Shown: positions 14,622 through 14,751 of the stretch, piece by piece | Layout: every line of letters begins with the position of its first letter | Numbering within the stretch: the first letter of the stretch is position 1 | Assembly (NCBI GenBank): GCA_964639665.1 | Contig: CAZXEU010000173.1 | Location: 1-14,751 of the forward strand | Reading direction: 5' to 3' | DNA length: 14,751 nucleotides | Source: CAZXEU01 sp964639665 | GTDB lineage: Bacteria; Bacteroidota; Rhodothermia; Rhodothermales; Bin80 | Position numbers and translations under genes: made by a program | Notes under the pieces: generated by a model | What the model saw: only the letters and a program-made list of their open reading frames with translations | Told to the model about the DNA's origin: nothing | The model's database searches: none

Positions 14622-14751
14622 ATGACTCTTGGTACGCAGACTATTTCTGTTATTGGCGCCGGCAACATCGGCAAGGCCCTGATCGGGGGACTCCTGCGAA
14701 AGGAATACCTGCCGCCGGATTCCATTCGGGCAACGCGCCGCCGGTCCAGCG
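14622..14751 (+). CDS. proC: Pyrroline-5-carboxylate reductase, N-terminal part
   Basis: Forty-three codons are visible before the right edge. After a six-residue lead the protein has a Rossmann start ISVIGAGNIGKALIGGLL, continuing EYLPPDSIRATRRR. This fits ProC, which makes proline from pyrroline-5-carboxylate with NAD(P)H. The arginines after the second strand suit NADPH binding. Other Rossmann enzymes remain possible because the catalytic part lies outside the window. It lies 45 bases after hisB, probably in the same transcript, and lacks an obvious ribosome site. Confidence 0.75.
   Translation, partial: MTLGTQTISVIGAGNIGKALIGGLLRKEYLPPDSIRATRRRSS

Overview
The window looks like a chromosomal segment of a GC-rich bacterium, most likely in or near the Bacteroidota/Rhodothermota. 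The main pointers are a DUF4292 (LolB-like) lipoprotein, secreted six-bladed beta-propeller proteins, a long methionyl-tRNA synthetase with a C-terminal tRNA-binding domain, and several leading genes without a clear Shine-Dalgarno sequence. This placement is inferred from gene content only. I see no rRNA, tRNA, CRISPR array, integrase, transposase or phage gene.

Left third (1-3457, minus strand). Two neighbouring paralogous genes encode exported beta-propeller-like proteins. The one at 1114-2238 is intact. The one at 1-818 is a pseudogene: its match to the paralog continues past its stop codon in the two other frames, after a loss of about 70 bases and a second shift, and it runs off the left edge. 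Gaps of about 295 and 330 bases flank the intact copy.

Centre (2567-8422, minus strand). Five tightly packed genes, read from 8422 downward, look like one operon: a soluble FAD/NAD(P)H oxidoreductase, a multi-pass membrane protein with NapH/NosR-like 4Fe-4S sites, a DUF2339 multi-pass membrane protein with an N-terminal coiled coil, and two lipoproteins, one with a repeated NTF2-like fold. Junctions are 11-base overlap, 11-base gap, 4-base overlap (ATGA) and 8-base overlap. I infer an envelope electron-transfer module that moves electrons from NAD(P)H through Fe-S clusters. Its final acceptor is not visible here. This is the most likely undescribed system in the window, but the sequence alone does not prove it.

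Right part (8516-14751). Housekeeping genes follow: nadK and a DUF4292 lipoprotein (overlapping, plus), lpdA (plus), metG (minus, ending 3 bases from lpdA), then hisB and the start of proC (plus). nadK diverges from the redox operon, and metG diverges from hisB. The hisB start has a TAATTT hexamer placed so that transcription could begin at the ATG, suggesting a leaderless mRNA.
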